The notes: generated by a model from the letters alone, not told the origin. A DNA stretch of 64,000 bases from Micromonospora halophytica (GCF_900090245.1 NZ_FMDN01000009.1:124001-188000), one strand, 5' to 3'. Shown: positions 1 to 9,318, counted from the stretch's first letter. Program-made: numbers and translations.

Positions 1-701
1 GTGAAGCCCTGGCCGATGGCGCCGAGGATGTTGCGGTGCGGCACCCGCACGTCCTCGAAGATCAGCGACGCCGGCCCGCCCTCGCCCATGGTCTGGATGA
101 ACTCCGAGCGCCAGCCCATCGCCCGGTCGACGAGGAAGGCGGTCGCCCCGCCGTTGCGGGCGCCCTTGTCCCGGTCGGTCACGGCCACCACGATGGCGAA
201 GTCCGCGTCGTGGCCGTTGGTGATGAAGGTCTTCTCGCCGTTGAGGACCCAGTCGTCACCGTCGCGGCGCGCAGCGAGCTTGATGTTCGCGGCGTCGGAG
301 CCGGCGCCCGGCTCGGTGATCGCGAAGCAGGAGATCCGCTCCCCCTCGATGGTGGGGATCAGGAACTCGCGCTTCTGCTCGTCGGTGGCGTGGAACAGGA
401 TGTTGTCGGCCTCGCCGCCGAAGCGGAACGGCACGAACGTCCGGCCGATCTCGGTCCAGATCAGCGACTGCATGACGGCGGGCAGGTCCATGCCGCCGTA
501 CTCCTCGGGGGTGGCCAGCCCCCAGAAGCCGAACTTCTTGGCCTTCAGTTGCAGCTCGCGCAGCTCGGCGCGCTCCAGGCCGGGCCGGTGGGCACGTTCG
601 CGGCGCAGCACCTCCTGTTCCAGTGGCATCACCTCCCTGGTGATGAAGTCGCGGGCCGTGTCACGGATGGCCCGTTCCTCGTCAGACAGTGCGAAGTCCA
701 T
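1..701 (-). CDS. Acyl-CoA dehydrogenase, 3' end beyond window
   Basis: Reading down the minus strand from ATG at 699-701 gives MDFALSDEERAIRDTARDF, the usual start of an FAD-dependent acyl-CoA dehydrogenase. It contains the FAD-binding stretch CFAITEPGAGSD and the substrate-domain stretch NGEKTFITNG. A purine-rich RBS (GAGAGGAAG) precedes the start. The gene runs off the left edge, so the C-terminal catalytic Glu is not seen. It is the third gene of a minus-strand run after the dehydrogenase at 2653 and the SDR at 1488, and so probably shares the promoter near 2670. It would introduce the alpha-beta double bond in an acyl-CoA; chain specificity is unknown. Confidence 0.9.
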   Translation of the reverse strand, partial: MDFALSDEERAIRDTARDFITREVMPLEQEVLRRERAHRPGLERAELRELQLKAKKFGFWGLATPEEYGGMDLPAVMQSLIWTEIGRTFVPFRFGGEADNILFHATDEQKREFLIPTIEGERISCFAITEPGAGSDAANIKLAARRDGDDWVLNGEKTFITNGHDADFAIVVAVTDRDKGARNGGATAFLVDRAMGWRSEFIQTMGEGGPASLIFEDVRVPHRNILGAIGQGF

Positions 702-729
702 GTCTCTTCCTCTCCCACCGGGGCGCGGG

Positions 730-1488
730 TCAGCGCGCGCCGCCGTTGACGTACAGGGTCTGGCCGGTGACGTAGGACGCGTCGTCACTGGCCAGGAAGG
801 CGATCACCGAGGCGATCTCGGCCGGTTGGGCGACCCGTCGCAGCGGGGTGTGCTCGGCGACCGTCCGCTGGTGTTCCTCGGGGCTGCTGCCGACCCGCTG
901 GGCGGTGGCGGCGGTCATGGCGGTGGCGACGTAGCCGGGGGCGACCGCGTTCACGGTGACGTTGAACGGGCCCAGCTCGACGGCGAGCGTGGCGGTCAGT
1001 CCCTGGACGCCGGCCTTGGCGGCGGCGTAGTTGACCTGGCCCCGGTTGCCGAGCGCGGAGCGGCTGCTGAGGTTGACGATCCGGCCGTACCGGGCGGCGA
1101 CCATGTGCTCCTGCACCGCCTGGCAGCAGAGGAACATGCTGGTCAGGTTGGTGGTCAGCACCGCTTCCCAGTCGGAGCGCGGCATCTTGAACAGCAGGTT
1201 GTCGCGGGTGATGCCGGCGTTGTTGACCAGCACGTGCACCGCCCCGTACGTCTGGACCACCCGCGCGCTCATCGCGGCCACCGCGTCGGCGTCGGTGACG
1301 TCGCACCCGATGCCGACCGCCCGGCCGCCGGCGGCGACGATCTCGTTCGCGACGGCCTGGCTGCGCGCGGCGTCGAGGTCCACCACGGCGACCGTCGCGC
1401 CCTCGGCGGCCAGGCGGTGGGCGGTGGCGGCGCCGATGCCCTGCGCCCCTCCGGTGACGACGGCGATCCGGTCGGCGAATCTGGTCAT
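730..1488 (-). CDS. Short-chain dehydrogenase/reductase (FabG/3-hydroxyacyl-CoA dehydrogenase-like)
   Basis: This 252-residue classical SDR has the cofactor motif TGGAQGIG at residues 12-19, NNAG at 90-93 and the catalytic set Ser142, Tyr155 (YAAAK) and Lys159. It ends in YVTGQTLYVNGG, as FabG-like proteins do. The start MTRFADR at 1488 was chosen because the longer frame upstream only overlaps the preceding gene. It lies 16 bp after one acyl-CoA dehydrogenase and 28 bp before another. In that setting it probably oxidises a 3-hydroxyacyl-CoA with NAD(P)+, although reduction in biosynthesis cannot be excluded. Confidence 0.88.
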   Translation of the reverse strand: MTRFADRIAVVTGGAQGIGAATAHRLAAEGATVAVVDLDAARSQAVANEIVAAGGRAVGIGCDVTDADAVAAMSARVVQTYGAVHVLVNNAGITRDNLLFKMPRSDWEAVLTTNLTSMFLCCQAVQEHMVAARYGRIVNLSSRSALGNRGQVNYAAAKAGVQGLTATLAVELGPFNVTVNAVAPGYVATAMTAATAQRVGSSPEEHQRTVAEHTPLRRVAQPAEIASVIAFLASDDASYVTGQTLYVNGGAR

Positions 1489-1504
1489 GGTTCCCCCAGG
1501 GGTT

Positions 1505-2653
1505 CTAGAAGGCGTTGACGCCGGTGAGGGCGCGTCCGATGAGCAGGTGCTGGATCTGGCTGGTGCCCTCGTAGAGGGTGGCGACGCGGGCGTCGCGCAG
1601 GTACTTGGCGACCGGGTACTCGTCCAGGTAGCCGTACCCGCCGAAGACCTGGAGGGCGTCGTTGGCCGCGCGGACGGCGGCTTCGCTGGCGAACAGCTTG
1701 GCCATCGACGCCTCGGTGGCGAAGGGCTCGCCGCGGTCGATGAGGTCGGCGACCCGCCACACCAGCAGCCGGGCGGCGGCGGTGTCGACCGCGATCGAGG
1801 CGAGCAGGTGCTGGACGAGCTGGTGGGCGGCGACGGGCTTGCCGAACTGGGTGCGCTGGCCGGCGTAGGCGACGGCGGCGTCCAGGCAGCCCTGGGCGAT
1901 GCCGACACAGCCGGCGGCCACCGACATGCGGCCCTTGGCGAGGGTGGCCAGCGCCAGCCGGAAGCCCGCGCCCTCCTCCCCCAGGCGTGCCGAGTCGGGC
2001 ACCCGTACGCCGTCGAAGCGAAGTTCGGCGGTGGCCTGCCCGCGCAGGCCCAGCTTGCCGTGGATCTCCGTACGGGTCAGGCCGGGGCTGTCGGTGGGCA
2101 CCAGGAAGGCGGTGATCCCCCGGTGTCCCTCGCCGCCGCTGCGGGCGAGAACGAGGGCGACGTCGGCGGTGGTGCCGTTGGTGATGAACGTCTTGGCGCC
2201 GGTGAGGAGCCAGTCGGCGCCGTCGCGCTGCGCGCGGGTGCGCAACGCGGCCGCGTCGGAGCCGCTGTCGGGTTCGGTCAGCGCGAAGCAGCCGAGGGCC
2301 GCGCCGGAGCAGAGCCGGGGCAGCCACCGCGCCCGCTGGTCGTCGGTGCCGTGCGCGGCGATCGCCTTGGCGACCAGGCCGAGCGAGACCGAGACGATGC
2401 CACGGACGGCCGAGTCGCCCCGGCCCAGTTCCTCCAGGACCAGGCAGTAGGAGAGATGGTCCCCGCCGGAGCCGCCGTGCTCCTCGGCGACGGTGAGTCC
2501 GAGGAGGCCGAGGTCGCCGAGCTTGCCGACGATGCCGGGGTCGACGGCCTCGCGCCGGTCCCAGTCCCTGGCGTACGGCGTCACCTCGCGGTCGACGAAG
2601 TCGGCGGCGAGGCGGCGGACCGCCGCCTGTTCCGAGGACAACTGGAAATCCAT
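1505..2653 (-). CDS. Acyl-CoA dehydrogenase
   Basis: A complete 382-residue acyl-CoA dehydrogenase of usual length. It has the FAD motif FALTEPDSGSD near residue 125, NGTTADV in the beta domain and the C-terminal LYEGTSQIQ, whose Glu362 is at the catalytic-base position of the short/medium-chain group. It is first in the minus-strand run 2653 to 1 and divergent from the TetR gene at 2742. The 88-bp gap between them carries palindrome A (2661-2679), so it is probably repressed by that regulator. It likely acts in beta-oxidation or branched-chain acyl-CoA breakdown, passing electrons to ETF. Confidence 0.92.
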   Translation of the reverse strand: MDFQLSSEQAAVRRLAADFVDREVTPYARDWDRREAVDPGIVGKLGDLGLLGLTVAEEHGGSGGDHLSYCLVLEELGRGDSAVRGIVSVSLGLVAKAIAAHGTDDQRARWLPRLCSGAALGCFALTEPDSGSDAAALRTRAQRDGADWLLTGAKTFITNGTTADVALVLARSGGEGHRGITAFLVPTDSPGLTRTEIHGKLGLRGQATAELRFDGVRVPDSARLGEEGAGFRLALATLAKGRMSVAAGCVGIAQGCLDAAVAYAGQRTQFGKPVAAHQLVQHLLASIAVDTAAARLLVWRVADLIDRGEPFATEASMAKLFASEAAVRAANDALQVFGGYGYLDEYPVAKYLRDARVATLYEGTSQIQHLLIGRALTGVNAF

Positions 2654-2660
2654 GACCCTT

Positions 2661-2679
2661 AAACTAGCGGTGCAAGTTT
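2661..2679. promoter_or_regulatory. Operator palindrome A, divergent TetR / dehydrogenase promoter
   Basis: AAACTAGCGGTGCAAGTTT is a near-perfect inverted repeat (arms AAACTxGC / GCxAGTTT) in the gap between two divergent starts. It matches site B at 3412-3430 in 18 of 19 positions when reversed, and shares TTGCACNG with the other sites of the probable regulon. The position suits autorepression by the adjacent TetR protein. Seen: the palindrome and its repetition. Inferred: the regulator. Confidence 0.75.
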
Positions 2680-2741
2680 TAATCCGTCCAGACCCGGATG
2701 TGGCAGAGTCTGCGGCGGACCACCGAGTGAGGGAGGCACCG

Positions 2742-3407
2742 ATGCCCCGGCCGCGGCAGGCGCTGCTCAACCGGCAGCTCATCGTCGAGACGGCCGCCGC
2801 ACTGATCGACGCCGACGGCCTGGCGGGGTTCTCCACCCGGCGGCTCGCCGCCGAACTGGGCGTACGCGGGCCGTCGCTGTACAACCACTTCGCCACCAAG
2901 GACGAAATCCTCGACGCGGTCGCCGACAGCATCACCGCACAGGTGGACGTGTCGTTCTTCGGCGTCGTCGACTGGCGCGAGGCGCTGCGCCGATGGGGGC
3001 ACTCGTACCGGGCGGCGCTGGCCGCGCACCCGCACATCGTGCCGTACCTGGCCCAGGGCCCCGGGCGGCGTCCGGCGGCGCTGGCCATGGCCGACGCCGT
3101 CTACGGTGGACTGGTCGACGCCGGCTGGCCACCGGCCCGGGCCACCCACATCGGCGCGCTCATGCGGTACTTCGTCGCGGGATCGGCGCTGGGGTCGTTC
3201 GCCCGCGGGTTCGTCGAGGACCCGGGGCTGTACGCCGAGCAGTACCCCCATCTCACCCACGCCCACCGGCTCGCCGAGCACCAGCAGCGGGTCGACGAGG
3301 GCGCCTTCACCCTCGGCCTCGACGCACTCATCGACGGGCTGTCGCACACCTACGAACGGACCATCGGACCGCTGCCACCCCTCCCGCCCGCCGCCGCGGC
3401 CGACTAG
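2742..3407 (+). CDS. TetR/AcrR family transcriptional regulator
   Basis: A 221-residue TetR-type repressor. The N-terminal helix-turn-helix spans about residues 30-50 (FSTRRLAAELGVRGPSLYNHF), with the typical LYNHF recognition-helix end followed by KDEILDAV. The rest is a helical ligand-binding domain. The ATG at 2742 follows an RBS GGGAGG. Palindromes A and B flank the gene, which points to it as the local repressor of both the minus-strand dehydrogenase run and the aldehyde/alcohol dehydrogenase pair. The ligand is likely an acyl-CoA or pathway intermediate; this is inferred. Confidence 0.9.
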   Translation: MPRPRQALLNRQLIVETAAALIDADGLAGFSTRRLAAELGVRGPSLYNHFATKDEILDAVADSITAQVDVSFFGVVDWREALRRWGHSYRAALAAHPHIVPYLAQGPGRRPAALAMADAVYGGLVDAGWPPARATHIGALMRYFVAGSALGSFARGFVEDPGLYAEQYPHLTHAHRLAEHQQRVDEGAFTLGLDALIDGLSHTYERTIGPLPPLPPAAAAD

Positions 3408-3411
3408 AGTA

Positions 3412-3430
3412 AAACTTGCACTGCTAGTTT
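3412..3430. promoter_or_regulatory. Operator palindrome B upstream of aldehyde dehydrogenase
   Basis: AAACTTGCACTGCTAGTTT lies five bases after the TetR stop and 21 bases before the aldehyde dehydrogenase start. Its arms AAACTTGCA / TGCTAGTTT are inverted copies with one mismatch. It is the reverse of site A with one change. It contains TTGCACTG, the core shared with the sites at 9203, 24411 and 26745. Confidence 0.75.
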
Positions 3431-3451
3431 CGGGGCGACGTGAGGGGCGCG

Positions 3452-4870
3452 ATGGAACTCGCACGGACCGACTTCTACCTGGACGGACGCTGGGTCACCG
3501 CGTCCGACGCGGACAGCATCGAGGTGCAGAACCCGGCGACCGAGGAGGTCGTGGCGCGCGTACCCGCCGGCTCGGCGACCGACGTCGACCGCGCGGTCTC
3601 CGCCGCCCGCGCCGCGTTCGACGGCTGGGCGGGCACCGCGCCGGCCGACCGGGCGCAGGCCCTGCACCGGCTGCACACCGCGCTGGCCGCCCGGTCCGAC
3701 GAGATCGCCCGCACCGTCGCCCTGGAACTGGGCACCCCGCTCAAGGTCGCCACCCGGATCCAGGCCGGCCTGCCGCTGACCGTGCTGCGCGGCTACGTCG
3801 ACCTGGCCGGGCGGCCGCCGGCCGAGCACATCGTGGGCAACTCGCTGGTGGTCCGGGAGCCGGTCGGCGTCGTCGGCGCGATCACCCCGTGGAACTACCC
3901 GCTGCACCAGGTGGTGGCCAAGCTGGCCCCGGCGCTCGCCGCCGGCTGCCCGGTGGTGCTCAAGCCCAGTGAGCTGACGCCGCTGGTGGCGTACCTGCTC
4001 TTCGACGCGATCGACGAGGCCGGCTTCCCGCCCGGGGTGGTCAATCTCGTCACCGGCACCGGCCCGCAGGTCGGCGCGGCCATCGCCGCCCACCCGGACG
4101 TCGACATGGTCTCGTTCACCGGGTCCACCGCCACCGGCCGGCAGATATCGCACCTGGCCGCCGACCGGATCGCCCGGGTGGCGCTGGAACTCGGCGGCAA
4201 GTCGGCCAACGTGATCCTCGACGACGCCGACCTGGACACGGCGGTGAAGGTGGGCGTCGGTAACGCCTTCCTCAACTCCGGGCAGACCTGTACCGCCTGG
4301 ACCCGGATGCTGGTGCACCGGGCCCGCTACGACGAGGCCGTCTCGCTCGCCGCGCAGGCCGCCGCCGGATACCGGCTCGGTGACCCGTTCGACCCGGCGA
4401 CCCGCCTCGGCCCACTCGTCTCCGGAGCGCAGCGCGACCGGGTCCGCGAGCACGTGGTCCGGGGTCTCGCCGACGGGGGCCGGCTGGTCGCCGGTGGACC
4501 GGACGCCCCGGTGCCGGATCGGGGTTTCTTCGTCGCACCCACGGTCATCGCCGACGTCGACCCGGACAGCGCCCTGGCCCAGGAGGAGGTCTTCGGCCCG
4601 GTGCTCGCCGTCATCCCGGTCGACGACGACGAGCACGCCGTCGCGGTCGCCAACAACTCGCGGTACGGGCTGGCCGGCGCGGTCTGGTCCGCCGACACCG
4701 ACCGGGCCCTCACGGTGGCCCGGCGGATGCGCACCGGCGCCGTCGACATCAACGGCGCCCCGTTCAACCCACTCGCCCCGTTCGGCGGCTACAAACAGTC
4801 CGGCCTCGGCCGGGAGCTGGGCAGCTACGGGCTCGACGAGTTCCTCCAGACCAAGGCGATCCAGCGATGA
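3452..4870 (+). CDS. NAD(P)+-dependent aldehyde dehydrogenase
   Basis: A 472-residue member of the aldehyde dehydrogenase superfamily. Visible motifs are TPWNYP at 145-150, the general-base Glu246 in LELGGKS and the nucleophile Cys280 in NSGQTCTA, with the C-terminal [12 protein letters not shown] 3452 is preferred over the in-frame GTG at 3440 because GAGGGG stands at RBS distance from the ATG. It is coupled by an ATGA overlap to the alcohol dehydrogenase downstream. The pair could turn an alcohol into an aldehyde and then an acid before CoA activation; the substrate is not evident. Confidence 0.92.
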   Translation: MELARTDFYLDGRWVTASDADSIEVQNPATEEVVARVPAGSATDVDRAVSAARAAFDGWAGTAPADRAQALHRLHTALAARSDEIARTVALELGTPLKVATRIQAGLPLTVLRGYVDLAGRPPAEHIVGNSLVVREPVGVVGAITPWNYPLHQVVAKLAPALAAGCPVVLKPSELTPLVAYLLFDAIDEAGFPPGVVNLVTGTGPQVGAAIAAHPDVDMVSFTGSTATGRQISHLAADRIARVALELGGKSANVILDDADLDTAVKVGVGNAFLNSGQTCTAWTRMLVHRARYDEAVSLAAQAAAGYRLGDPFDPATRLGPLVSGAQRDRVREHVVRGLADGGRLVAGGPDAPVPDRGFFVAPTVIADVDPDSALAQEEVFGPVLAVIPVDDDEHAVAVANNSRYGLAGAVWSADTDRALTVARRMRTGAVDINGAPFNPLAPFGGYKQSGLGRELGSYGLDEFLQTKAIQR

Positions 4871-5943
4871 GGGCCCTGGTGGCCCGCGCCGTCGGGGAGC
4901 CACCGCGGGTGGAGGACGTCGACCTGCCCGCCCCGGGGCCCGGCGAGGTCCGGGTGGACATCCGGGCCGCCGGGGTCTGCCACTCCGACCTGTCCATGGT
5001 CAACGGCACCATCGCACCGCCGTACCCGCTGGTGCTCGGCCACGAGGCGGCGGGGGTGGTGACCGAGATCGGCGACGGCGTCGACCGGGTACGCCCCGGC
5101 GAGCACGTGGTGCTGAACTGGGCGCCGCCGTGCCGGCGGTGCTGGTACTGCGGGCACGGTGAACCGTGGCTCTGCGAGAACGCCGGATCGCCCGCGGTCG
5201 CCCGGGGCCGGACCTGCGACGGCGCGCCGCTGCACGTCACGCTCGGCCTCGGCGCCCTCGCCGAGCAGGTGGTGGTGCCGCAGCAGGCGGTCATCGGCGT
5301 CCCCGCCGAACTGCCCTTCGCCGCCGCCGCGCTGCTCGGCTGCGCCGTGCTCACCGGCGTCGGCGCGGTACGCCGTACCGCCCGGGTGGCCGCCGGTGAG
5401 TCGGTGGCCGTGATCGGCCTCGGCGGGGTCGGCCTGTCCGTGGTCGCCGCCGCCCGGGCGGCCGGGGCCGATCCGGTGCTCGCCGTCGACCTGTCGCCGG
5501 CGAAGGCGGGCCTGGCCGCCGCCGCCGGCGCCACCGACTTCCTGCTCGCCGACGACACCCTGAACCGGGCGGTCCGGGCGCGCACCGGCGGCCGGGGCGT
5601 CGACCACGCCGTGGAGTGCGTCGGGCGCAGCACCACCATCCGTACGGCGTGGCGGGCCACCCGCCGGGGCGGTCAGGTGACCGTGGTGGGCATGGGCGCC
5701 AAGGACGACGTCGTCGGGCTCAGCGCGCTGGACATCTTCCACTCGGCCCGGACGCTGCGCTCCTCGGTCTACGGTTCCTCCGACCCGGACCGCGACGTGC
5801 CCGAACTCGCCCGGGCCGTCCTCGACGGCACCCTCGACCTGGCCCCCCTGATCACCGACCGGGTGGCGCTGGACGACGCCCCGGCGGCGTTCGACCGGAT
5901 GGCCCGGGGCGAGGGCGCCCGTACCGTGGTCCTGCTGCCGTAG
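4867..5943 (+). CDS. Zinc-dependent medium-chain alcohol dehydrogenase
   Basis: A 358-residue MDR-superfamily enzyme. Catalytic-zinc ligands are Cys38 (GVCHSD) and His59-Glu60 (LGHEAAG). The structural-zinc lobe is complete with Cys89, Cys92, Cys95 and Cys103. The Rossmann motif GLGGVG is near residue 176. It resembles the class III / mycothiol-dependent alcohol dehydrogenase branch, but the substrate cannot be fixed from sequence. It overlaps the aldehyde dehydrogenase by 4 bp, so the two are translated together and share site B. Confidence 0.9.
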   Translation: MRALVARAVGEPPRVEDVDLPAPGPGEVRVDIRAAGVCHSDLSMVNGTIAPPYPLVLGHEAAGVVTEIGDGVDRVRPGEHVVLNWAPPCRRCWYCGHGEPWLCENAGSPAVARGRTCDGAPLHVTLGLGALAEQVVVPQQAVIGVPAELPFAAAALLGCAVLTGVGAVRRTARVAAGESVAVIGLGGVGLSVVAAARAAGADPVLAVDLSPAKAGLAAAAGATDFLLADDTLNRAVRARTGGRGVDHAVECVGRSTTIRTAWRATRRGGQVTVVGMGAKDDVVGLSALDIFHSARTLRSSVYGSSDPDRDVPELARAVLDGTLDLAPLITDRVALDDAPAAFDRMARGEGARTVVLLP

Positions 5944-5981
5944 GTCCCTGGGAGCCACCTGCCGGATCCGGTCGGGTCCCG

Positions 5982-6416
5982 CTACGTCCGGCGGCGGTGG
6001 GTTCTCGCGTGGACCAGCAGGACCACCCAGCCGATCGCGGCGAACGCACCGGCCACGGCGAGCCCGGCGAACAGCAGCCAGCTGTTGCCGCCCTGGGCGG
6101 CGAAGACGCCCTTCCTGGCGCCGGTGTCGCGGGCCGCCACGGTGGCGCCCGGGGTCAGCCCGTCCGGCTCGTCGTAGATGATGACGTCGTGGCGCGGCGT
6201 CCCGGGCCCGTCCGGGACGAAGTCGCCGCGCCAGGTGCAGGTGCGGCTGCACCTCTCGTAGTGCACGGTGAAGGTGCCCGCCGTGCCGTCACCGGATCTC
6301 GCCCGCCAGGCCGGGGCGACGTCGGGTAGGGCGAAAGCCAACCCGGCGACGGCGAGCAGGGGCAGCCCGATCCAGCGCAGGAATGTGATCCCCCCGCCAG
6401 CCTTTTCGTCAGTCAC
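5982..6416 (-). CDS. Two-helix membrane protein of unknown function
   Basis: A 144-residue protein starting at GTG 6416. It has a hydrophobic segment at about residues 13-32 and a second at about 112-135, followed by a basic tail (HARTHRRRT). The loop between them (about 75 residues, with two Cys in a CSRTC pattern) would lie outside the membrane. Similar short proteins of this layout occur in actinobacteria, but no function is recognised. It converges with the alcohol dehydrogenase gene and shows no link to the catabolic genes. Confidence 0.7.
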   Translation of the reverse strand: MTDEKAGGGITFLRWIGLPLLAVAGLAFALPDVAPAWRARSGDGTAGTFTVHYERCSRTCTWRGDFVPDGPGTPRHDVIIYDEPDGLTPGATVAARDTGARKGVFAAQGGNSWLLFAGLAVAGAFAAIGWVVLLVHARTHRRRT

Positions 6417-6477
6417 AAGCAGACTGTAAAGAGACGAGTCCAGCGGTCCCGCGCACCGCCACGTCGGCCACCGGCAC

Positions 6478-9225
6478 TCAGGAGAGCACGCGGGCCAACT
6501 CGATGCGGGAGCGGATGCCGAGCCGGTGGAAGATGTTGCGCAGGTGGTGGTCGACCGTCCTGGTGGACAGGAACATCCGGGCGGCGACCTCCCGGTTGGT
6601 GGCGCCCTCCGCGACCAGCTGCGCGATCCGCAGTTGCTGACCGGTCAGCAACTGCGCCGCGGGCCGATCCGGCGCGCCGACCGACTCCCCCGCCGCCCGT
6701 AGCTCCGCGGTGGCCTGTGCGGCCCAGGCGCCCGCCCCCAGCAGGGTGAACGCCTCCCGGGCCCGGTGCAGGTGGGCACGGGCGTCGCGCGGTCGCCGGC
6801 TGCGGCGCAGCTCCAGGCCGAAGAGCAGTTCGGTGCGGGCCCGCTCGAACGTGCCGGCGTCGGCCGGGTGCAGCCGCAGCGCGGTGCGGAATCCCTGCTC
6901 GGCCGTGTCGCTGCCCCGGGGGGCGAGCAGCGCGTGACACCGGGCGGACAGGGCCCGGCGTGACGGGCTGGCCGTGCTGCTGGCCCACCGGTCGAAGACC
7001 GCGAGCGCGGCGCTCGCCGCCGGATGGTGGGCCAGGTGCGCGGCGGCCTCCACCAGGTACGGAGTGGCCATCACCTGGACGAGGACCTGGCCTCGGCCGG
7101 TGCCGGGGCGGGCCAGTGACGCCAGCCGGGCCGCCGAGTCGGCGTGCCGGCCGTCGACCAGGTCGAGCACTCCCAGCGCCCACTGCGCGAGCGCGTGCGG
7201 GCGGCTGCCCGGCACCGTCGCCTCACCGATCTCGGAGATCCGGCGCAGGCTGGTGGCCCGGTCGGCCCGGACGGCGGCCAGTACGGCCAGCATGCCCAGG
7301 TGGACGGCGACGCAGTTGGCCTGACCGGTGGCCCGGGCGACCCGCAGCCCTTCCCGGGAGCTGTCCGTGGCCGCCTCGTGCCGGCCCAGCCAGTACTCGG
7401 CGACCGCCCGCAGGTCCAGCGCCCGCGGCAGCACCGACAGCTCACCCCGGGCACGGGCGAGCGCGACGGCCCGATCGGCGAGCCGGTGCGCCGCGCTGTC
7501 CACGGCCACCAGCAGGCCGGCAACCGCCGCGCTGCACAGCGCGGTCGGGGTGACCTCCGGCCCGGTCAACCGGTCACCCAGCACGACGGCCCGGCGCAGC
7601 GCGGGGCCGGCCCGCTCGTGGTCGGCGCGCAGGGTCGCCGCCACCCCGGCGACCAGCGCGCTGGTCAGCTCCGCCGCCGGCGGGTCGTCCGGGCGGCGCA
7701 GGTGGCGTGCCCGGCGTGCCACGTCGGCGTACCGGTACTGGTCGCCGGAGAAGCAGGCCGCCTCGCCGGCCCGGGCCAACGCGGCGAGGGCTGCCGCGCG
7801 ATCCGTGCCGGCGACCGCCTCGGCGCCGGCCAGCAGGGTCGTCAGTGCCACCGGCGGCGAACCGCAGCGCAGTTCCAGCTCGCCGTGCAACAGGTCGGCC
7901 CGGCCGGACACGGCCGGGTCGGCGGGGCCGGCGGACAGCGCGCCCAGCAGCAGCCGGGCCTCGTCGGGGCGGCCGGCCGACCAGGCGTAGCGGGCGGCGG
8001 TCACCAGTCGGGCGGCGGCGCGGGCCGGCTCGTCGCTGAGGTCGGCGGCCCGCCGCAGCGCCGCCGAGGCGGTGGCCCAACCACCCTCGGCGCCGGCCGC
8101 CGCTTCCTCCAACTCCGTCGCCAGCAGCGGATCCGGGCCGGTCGCGACGGCCGCGAGGTGCATGGCCCGGTGCAGTCGTCGCCGGGTGCCGCACATGCCG
8201 GCCAGCAGCAGGTGTGCCGTACGTCGCTCCGCGAGGGTGGCCGTGGCCTCGACCATGGCTCTGGCCAGCGGCTGCGGGAAGGTGACGCCGCGCGGGTCGA
8301 CCCGTACCAGGCCGGCAGCCTCGGCCGGTGCGAGGGCATCCACCGTCGTCCCGGCGGCCCGCGCGGAGCGGATCAGGGTGGCGGGATCGCCGTCCTGGTC
8401 GAGCGCGGCGAGCAGCAGCACGCGCCGGGTGTCCTGCGGCAACCGGTCCAGGCGGGTCCGGTAGGCACGCCCGAGCCCGCCGTCGGGCGGTGGTGTGTCG
8501 GGCAGCGGTTCCTCCCCTCGCCACTGACCGGGGGTGAGCACGCCGGCGAGGTCGACCAGGGCCTGCGGGTTCCCCGCGCCGAGCGCGGTGAGCACCGTGG
8601 CGACCGACGCCGGTGGGCGTCCGGGCAGCCGGTCGGCGAGGACGGCGTGGCTGTCGCCCTCGTCGAGGGGGCCCAGCCGGTGGCTGGGTATCCCGCCGGC
8701 CGTGGTGTCGGCGCCGGCGGTGAGGACGACGGCGACCGGCAGGTCGCGCAGCCGGCGGGCAACGAAGGCCAGCACCTCGGCGGTCGGTCGGTCGCCCTGG
8801 TCGACGTCGTCCATGGTGCAGAGCAGGGGGCGTTCTCGCGCGGTGACGGCGAGCAGCCCGAGGACGGCCATCGACAGGGCCAGCCGGTGGCAGGCGGGGC
8901 AGCCTTCGCCGGTCAGCGCCCGCCGCAGTACGCTCTGCTGCTGCTCGGGCAGCGTCCCGGCCCGGTCGAGCACCGGGTCGAGGAGTCGTTGCAGCCCCGC
9001 GTACGGCAGGGCGGCCTCGTCGGCGAGCCCGGTCCCGGCGAGGACGGCACGGTTCCCGGCGTGCCGGTGCGCGTAGGTCACCAGCGCGGTGCGGCCCGAG
9101 CCCGGCTCGCCATGGAACAGCAGCGCTCCCCCACCCGTCGGACCGTCGAGCAGGCGTCGGATCTCCCGGCACTCGTCGTCGCGCCCCCGCAGCACGGTTA
9201 TTTGCACTGACGATGCAGTAACCAT
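6478..9225 (-). CDS. LuxR-family ATP-binding regulator (LAL type)
   Basis: About 915 residues: an N-terminal AAA/NACHT-like module, a long helical repeat region and a C-terminal LuxR helix-turn-helix (LTGQQLRIAQLVAEGATNRE then TVDHHLRNIFHRLG). The P-loop reads GEPGSGRT, with Arg where Lys is usual, and a Walker B-like CTMDDVDQ follows. The start is unsure: ATG 9225, ATG 9243 and GTG 9207 or 9195 are all possible. Family members usually begin just before the LRGRDDE stretch, which favours the internal GTGs and would place palindrome C (9203-9217) at the promoter. Probably activates catabolic genes in response to a small ligand. Confidence 0.87.
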   Translation of the reverse strand: MVTASSVQITVLRGRDDECREIRRLLDGPTGGGALLFHGEPGSGRTALVTYAHRHAGNRAVLAGTGLADEAALPYAGLQRLLDPVLDRAGTLPEQQQSVLRRALTGEGCPACHRLALSMAVLGLLAVTARERPLLCTMDDVDQGDRPTAEVLAFVARRLRDLPVAVVLTAGADTTAGGIPSHRLGPLDEGDSHAVLADRLPGRPPASVATVLTALGAGNPQALVDLAGVLTPGQWRGEEPLPDTPPPDGGLGRAYRTRLDRLPQDTRRVLLLAALDQDGDPATLIRSARAAGTTVDALAPAEAAGLVRVDPRGVTFPQPLARAMVEATATLAERRTAHLLLAGMCGTRRRLHRAMHLAAVATGPDPLLATELEEAAAGAEGGWATASAALRRAADLSDEPARAAARLVTAARYAWSAGRPDEARLLLGALSAGPADPAVSGRADLLHGELELRCGSPPVALTTLLAGAEAVAGTDRAAALAALARAGEAACFSGDQYRYADVARRARHLRRPDDPPAAELTSALVAGVAATLRADHERAGPALRRAVVLGDRLTGPEVTPTALCSAAVAGLLVAVDSAAHRLADRAVALARARGELSVLPRALDLRAVAEYWLGRHEAATDSSREGLRVARATGQANCVAVHLGMLAVLAAVRADRATSLRRISEIGEATVPGSRPHALAQWALGVLDLVDGRHADSAARLASLARPGTGRGQVLVQVMATPYLVEAAAHLAHHPAASAALAVFDRWASSTASPSRRALSARCHALLAPRGSDTAEQGFRTALRLHPADAGTFERARTELLFGLELRRSRRPRDARAHLHRAREAFTLLGAGAWAAQATAELRAAGESVGAPDRPAAQLLTGQQLRIAQLVAEGATNREVAARMFLSTRTVDHHLRNIFHRLGIRSRIELARVLS
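9203..9217. promoter_or_regulatory. Operator palindrome C at the LuxR gene start
   Basis: TGCACTGACGATGCA, within TTATTTGCACTGACGATGC, matches the left half of sites D and E exactly (TTATTTGCACTG with D). It overlaps the first codons of the LuxR gene if ATG 9225 is the start. That suggests either a later start or control at the very beginning of the message. The right arm is less well kept than in D to F. Confidence 0.6.
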
Positions 9226-9318
9226 GCAGGTAGTTTCACCCATTGGCAACCAGTTGGAAAGAGGGAGCTGGTTCGGACGGGCGCACCGCCGCCGTCGGGG
9301 CCCTCGGCGGGCGAGGAG

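Noticed and set aside
7144..9210. A 688-codon open frame opposite the LuxR gene
   Set aside because: Shadow frame: Gln/Gly/Arg-rich with no domain, while the minus strand encodes a clear LAL regulator.
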